Below are positions 61,031 to 64,000 of a stretch of DNA of 64,000 bases, piece after piece. Origin of the DNA: Ruminiclostridium sufflavum DSM 19573 (GTDB lineage Bacteria > Bacillota > Clostridia > Acetivibrionales > DSM-1351); contig NZ_QKMR01000004.1 of NCBI RefSeq assembly GCF_003208175.1, positions 81,686 to 145,685 of the forward strand, written 5' to 3'. Position 1 is the first letter of the stretch, and every line of letters begins with the position of its first letter. Both the position numbers and the translations under genes were made by a program. The notes beneath the pieces were generated by a model. The model searched no databases, was not told where the DNA came from, and saw nothing but the letters and a program-made list of their open reading frames with translations.

Positions 61031-62230
61031 ATGAGAATTAATCACAACATCGCAAGTATGAACACTAACAGAGCGTTAGGAGTAAACAGAGGAAACACTC
61101 AGAAGTCACTTGAAAAGTTATCATCAGGTCTCAGAATCAACAGAGCCGGAGACGATGCAGCTGGTTTGGCAATATCTGAAAAAATGAGAGGCCAGATTAG
61201 AGGTTTGGATAAAGCTTCCAGTAATGCACAGGATTCAATATCATTGGTACAGACTGCAGAAGGCGCCTTAAATGAAACTCACTCAATTCTGCAAAGAATG
61301 AGAGAGCTTGCTGTTCAGTCTTCAAATGATACTAATACAGATGCTGATAGAAAAGAGCTTCAGGCCGAGGTTAAGCAGTTGACTTCAGAAATCGACAGAA
61401 TCGGTAACACTACTGAATTCAATACAAAGAAATTGTTGGATGGCAGTGCAAAGGGTGTTAAGGAAGCTGTTGACGGAACATTAAATATCAACAACAACTC
61501 TTCAAAGGTTGCAATTGATATGGTTGTTACTGGAGCAAATGCAGCGGTATTATCCGCTATAAGAACAAGCGGTAACTATAACGGAGCTGTTGCAATAGTA
61601 AGAGTTGCAGGTACTTCTACAGCTATTACTGCCGGAGATTTCAAAATAATTGGTAAGGATGGCAAAACTATTGCTTCTGTTACAGTTACAGCTGGTGAGA
61701 TTGCTTTTGCCGCTGCTGCTGGTTCACCATTGACTGGTGGTGCTACTCTTTCTGCTGCTAATATCAGTGCTATGGCAGTTGGTGAAAGCATCACTCTTGT
61801 ATTTGGTGAAGCTAAATCTGCTTCTTCTGAATTGGATAATTCAATTATGGCTCAGATTGGTGCAAACTCCGGTCAGACCATGTTTATATCAATTGATGAC
61901 ATGAGATCAGAAGCTATCGGTGTTGATACAATTGATATATCCACTAAGTGGGGCGCAGCTACAGCTATTGAGACTGTAAACAATGCTATTACTCAGGTAT
62001 CATCACAGAGATCTTCTCTCGGTGCTGTTCAGAACAGGCTTGAGCATACTATTAACAACTTGGATACATCTTCTGAGAACTTGCAGGCTTCTGAATCACG
62101 TATTCGCGATGTAGATATGGCTAAAGAAATGACTGAGTTCACAAAGAACAATATCCTGACACAGGCAGCTCAGGCAATGCTTGCTCAGGCAAATCAGCAG
62201 CCACAGAGCGTATTGCAATTATTACAATAA
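61031..62230 (+). CDS. hag: Flagellin
   Basis: 399 residues; filament subunit. Conserved ends: MRINHNIASMNTNRALG, LSSGLRINRAGDDAAGLAIS and the C-terminal SRIRDVDMAKEMTEFTKNNI with the QPQSVLQLLQ finish. The variable surface domain (about 150-300) is rich in Ala, Thr, Ser and Val and uses more T-ending codons than neighbours. Expected to be O-glycosylated given the Maf-type gene downstream. Confidence 0.98.
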   Translation: MRINHNIASMNTNRALGVNRGNTQKSLEKLSSGLRINRAGDDAAGLAISEKMRGQIRGLDKASSNAQDSISLVQTAEGALNETHSILQRMRELAVQSSNDTNTDADRKELQAEVKQLTSEIDRIGNTTEFNTKKLLDGSAKGVKEAVDGTLNINNNSSKVAIDMVVTGANAAVLSAIRTSGNYNGAVAIVRVAGTSTAITAGDFKIIGKDGKTIASVTVTAGEIAFAAAAGSPLTGGATLSAANISAMAVGESITLVFGEAKSASSELDNSIMAQIGANSGQTMFISIDDMRSEAIGVDTIDISTKWGAATAIETVNNAITQVSSQRSSLGAVQNRLEHTINNLDTSSENLQASESRIRDVDMAKEMTEFTKNNILTQAAQAMLAQANQQPQSVLQLLQ

Positions 62231-62244
62231 TAAATTGGTTTAAT

Positions 62245-62284
62245 AAAAGAGGCACTGGCTTTAGGCCGATGCCTCTTTTTATTA
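62245..62284 (+). terminator. Terminator after hag
   Basis: AAAAGAGGCA 62245-62254 pairs with TGCCTCTTTT 62270-62279, T-tail. Confidence 0.92.
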
Positions 62285-62316
62285 GGCTTAAAACGCAGGA
62301 TAAGATGGAGGGGTAT

Positions 62317-64000
62317 ATGGGATACTTCAAACTTAAAAAAGTTCAAGATTTGGTATGGGAAATAGAAGGATCTACAAATTCTGAAAAACAGACCCCCAAA
62401 TATTTATTGAACAGCCAAATTGATAAAGAAAAAGAGCTGGATATGGTATTAGGCAGAATTGATTTTAGTCATCATAAGAACTTTATTGTCTTCGGAATGA
62501 AGAATATCAAGCTGTTATCTGAGATTTATAAAAGAAAAACTATAGTCAGTACAATGGTAATAATAGAGATTTGTAAAGAAACAGAAGAGAATTTATTTGT
62601 TGAATGTGATGAAAAGGATTTAGCTTTTTTATTTGACAGGAAAAGGGTTAACCTTACTATAGGATCTCAGGATGAGTTGGTTGCACAGTTAAGTATAGTA
62701 CTTGGCGATATGCTTAAGCTATACAACCTAAGAAATACAGAAATAATATCAATGCCATATATGAAATCTATGTATCCCAATGAGATGCAAGGTCTGACTA
62801 AAATAATTTTTGAAAGGTTACACACATTTGTTTCAAGTTATGGGAATTCAGTTGAAGATATATTGCTTGGGATGGACAATTACTTGGATAACTGGAGACA
62901 TATTTTTAGAAGTATAGATTATATACATTTTAAAGACATGTACAAGGATAAGCCTGCAATAATTGTTGGTGCTGGTCCATCATTGGATAAAAATATACAG
63001 CAACTGAAGAGGGCTAAAGGAAAAGCTTTAATTTTATGTGTTGATGCAGCGTTAAATTCTCTCCTTAATGTAGGAATAGTGCCTGATTTAGTAGCATCTA
63101 TAGAAAGGCTGGAGTTAACGTCTAAGTTTTATAATCGGGAGGATATTCCTGACGAAATTGTTTTTGTTGGGCCTAATGTAGTAAAGGACTTTACCCTAAA
63201 TAAGTTTGAAAGAATTATATTTACTGGAAGAGCAGGTGATGCTCTTATAAGGGATTTTGGCAGCTATATAGGGTTTAATAACTTAGACATTGGTGGTAAT
63301 GTTTCAAATGTTCTTATAGCCTTTACAGAGCACCTTGGGTGTAATCCCATAACCTTTATAGGATTGGATTTGGCATACACTGGTGGAAGAACTCATACCG
63401 CTGGAGTGTCCGAGGCTCTTGGCAAGGAGAATATGATCGGATATAAAGACAAAGAAAATATTGTGTATGTAAAAGGACAGAACGGAGAAATGCTGGAAAC
63501 CTTGGAGTTCTTTATGTATGCAAAGAATTGGATAGAAATGAATATGGTACGTAACAGCCAGAACTTATTTATTAATGCTACCGAAGGCGGAGCGATGATA
63601 GAAGGAGCTCTAAATCAAAAATTAGCAGAGGTTATTGAAAAATATTGTCTGGAGGATTTAACGCCTTTTAGTGATTTGTATGATAAAATAAAAGAGGATA
63701 TTGCTATTGATAAGTTAGGTACTACACAAAAAGCTTTAGATTATATTAAGGAAGTCGACAAATATTTAAGGAGAATCTCCAAAAAGGCTTTCCAATATTT
63801 AAATAAAATTAGAACTCACAAAGGTGTCGGTCTGGTTAACTTGATGGAAAAACAAAGAGGCGAAATGCAAGCTGCTCTTGATAAAAACAGTGCCGGTAGG
63901 TTCATTCTTCAATCAATAATAATAAGCTATAATCGTGATATTCACTCTTTCCCAATGTATTTAAGCAAAGAGGATGAAAAGAAGATGCTTGGGAAAAGCA
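62317..64000 (+). CDS. Maf/DUF115 motility-associated glycosyltransferase, 3'-truncated by window
   Basis: 561 codons to the window end, no stop. From the ATG at 62317 (GGAGGGGTAT upstream) the frame reads MGYFKLKKVQDLVWEIEG. The DUF115 core includes KPAIIVGAGPSLDKNIQQLK (about 211-230), LCVDAALNSLLNVGIVPDLV and FIGLDLAYTGGRTHTAG, typical of Maf sialic/pseudaminic-type transferases. Likely attaches nonulosonate sugars to the flagellin encoded just upstream. An N-terminal region of about 200 residues of unknown role precedes the core. Confidence 0.9.
   Translation, partial: MGYFKLKKVQDLVWEIEGSTNSEKQTPKYLLNSQIDKEKELDMVLGRIDFSHHKNFIVFGMKNIKLLSEIYKRKTIVSTMVIIEICKETEENLFVECDEKDLAFLFDRKRVNLTIGSQDELVAQLSIVLGDMLKLYNLRNTEIISMPYMKSMYPNEMQGLTKIIFERLHTFVSSYGNSVEDILLGMDNYLDNWRHIFRSIDYIHFKDMYKDKPAIIVGAGPSLDKNIQQLKRAKGKALILCVDAALNSLLNVGIVPDLVASIERLELTSKFYNREDIPDEIVFVGPNVVKDFTLNKFERIIFTGRAGDALIRDFGSYIGFNNLDIGGNVSNVLIAFTEHLGCNPITFIGLDLAYTGGRTHTAGVSEALGKENMIGYKDKENIVYVKGQNGEMLETLEFFMYAKNWIEMNMVRNSQNLFINATEGGAMIEGALNQKLAEVIEKYCLEDLTPFSDLYDKIKEDIAIDKLGTTQKALDYIKEVDKYLRRISKKAFQYLNKIRTHKGVGLVNLMEKQRGEMQAALDKNSAGRFILQSIIISYNRDIHSFPMYLSKEDEKKMLGKS

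Noticed and set aside
1-64000. CRISPR arrays, tRNA or rRNA genes, IS elements, prophage
   Set aside because: No regularly spaced direct repeats, no tRNA cloverleaf or CCA context, no transposase, integrase or phage structural frames were found by eye.

Overview
The window looks like chromosomal DNA of a low-GC, motile, anaerobic Clostridia member. Gram-positive synteny blocks (rpsF-ssb-rpsR, gdpP-rplI-dnaB, tilS-hpt-ftsH, yvyF-flgM-flgN-flgK-flgL-fliW-csrA-hag), strong AGGAGG Shine-Dalgarno sites, S-box and THI-box leaders and ferredoxin-type ATPases support this. A Ruminiclostridium-like cellulolytic clostridium is my best guess, by inference only. Nearly all genes are on the + strand; only two single genes (16029-17063 and 33493-34173) are on the minus strand. 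No rRNA, tRNA, IS element, prophage or CRISPR array was seen.

Layout. (1) 1-5863: two ferrous-iron uptake modules in tandem, feoA-feoA-feoB-Cys-rich protein and feoA-feoB-Cys-rich protein. A multi-stem RNA ending in an intrinsic terminator lies just before the first feoB. (2) 6186-13465: MerR regulator, Mrp/NBP35 ATPase, two NifX-like proteins, two MinD-type ferredoxin ATPases, a thioesterase, a metallo-beta-lactamase-fold protein, a DUF134 regulator and a phosphatase/C_GCAxxG_C_C fusion; this reads as an iron-sulfur or redox cofactor module. (3) 13499-15997: thiamin precursor salvage (thiD-thiM-thiE) behind a consensus promoter and a TPP riboswitch. (4) 16029-17063: orphan BtrH-like protein. 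(5) 17329-20420: cobalamin/iron-chelate ABC importer with a long leader. (6) 20708-31971: GntR regulator plus a long operon combining a BMP-type nucleoside importer with a cysteine hydrolase, PfkB kinase, uridine-phosphorylase-like enzyme, BtpA-family TIM barrel, iron-type alcohol dehydrogenase and a TrpA paralogue; probably a nucleoside-sugar catabolic pathway not described as a unit. (7) 32113-52972: housekeeping genes (S6, SSB, S18, PheA, GdpP, L9, DnaB, TilS, Hpt, FtsH, SAM-riboswitch-controlled MetK, RecD2, ComF) with a few accessory genes. (8) 53032-64000: late flagellar operon with a sigma-D promoter, two tandem flgK genes (one with an inserted VWA-like domain), the FliW-CsrA-flagellin circuit with two CsrA-type hairpins in the hag leader, and the start of a Maf flagellin glycosyltransferase gene.

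Across the window a small dispersed sequence recurs directly upstream of unrelated genes: a GCCG/CGGC hairpin followed by a GGAGGTTAG ribosome-binding site and the start codon. At four loci the site is present twice, 90-139 bp apart. In two of those the spacer carries a perfect or near-perfect anti-Shine-Dalgarno sequence that could hide the ribosome site. This family, the feo RNA and the nucleoside operon are the most promising candidates for undescribed biology here.
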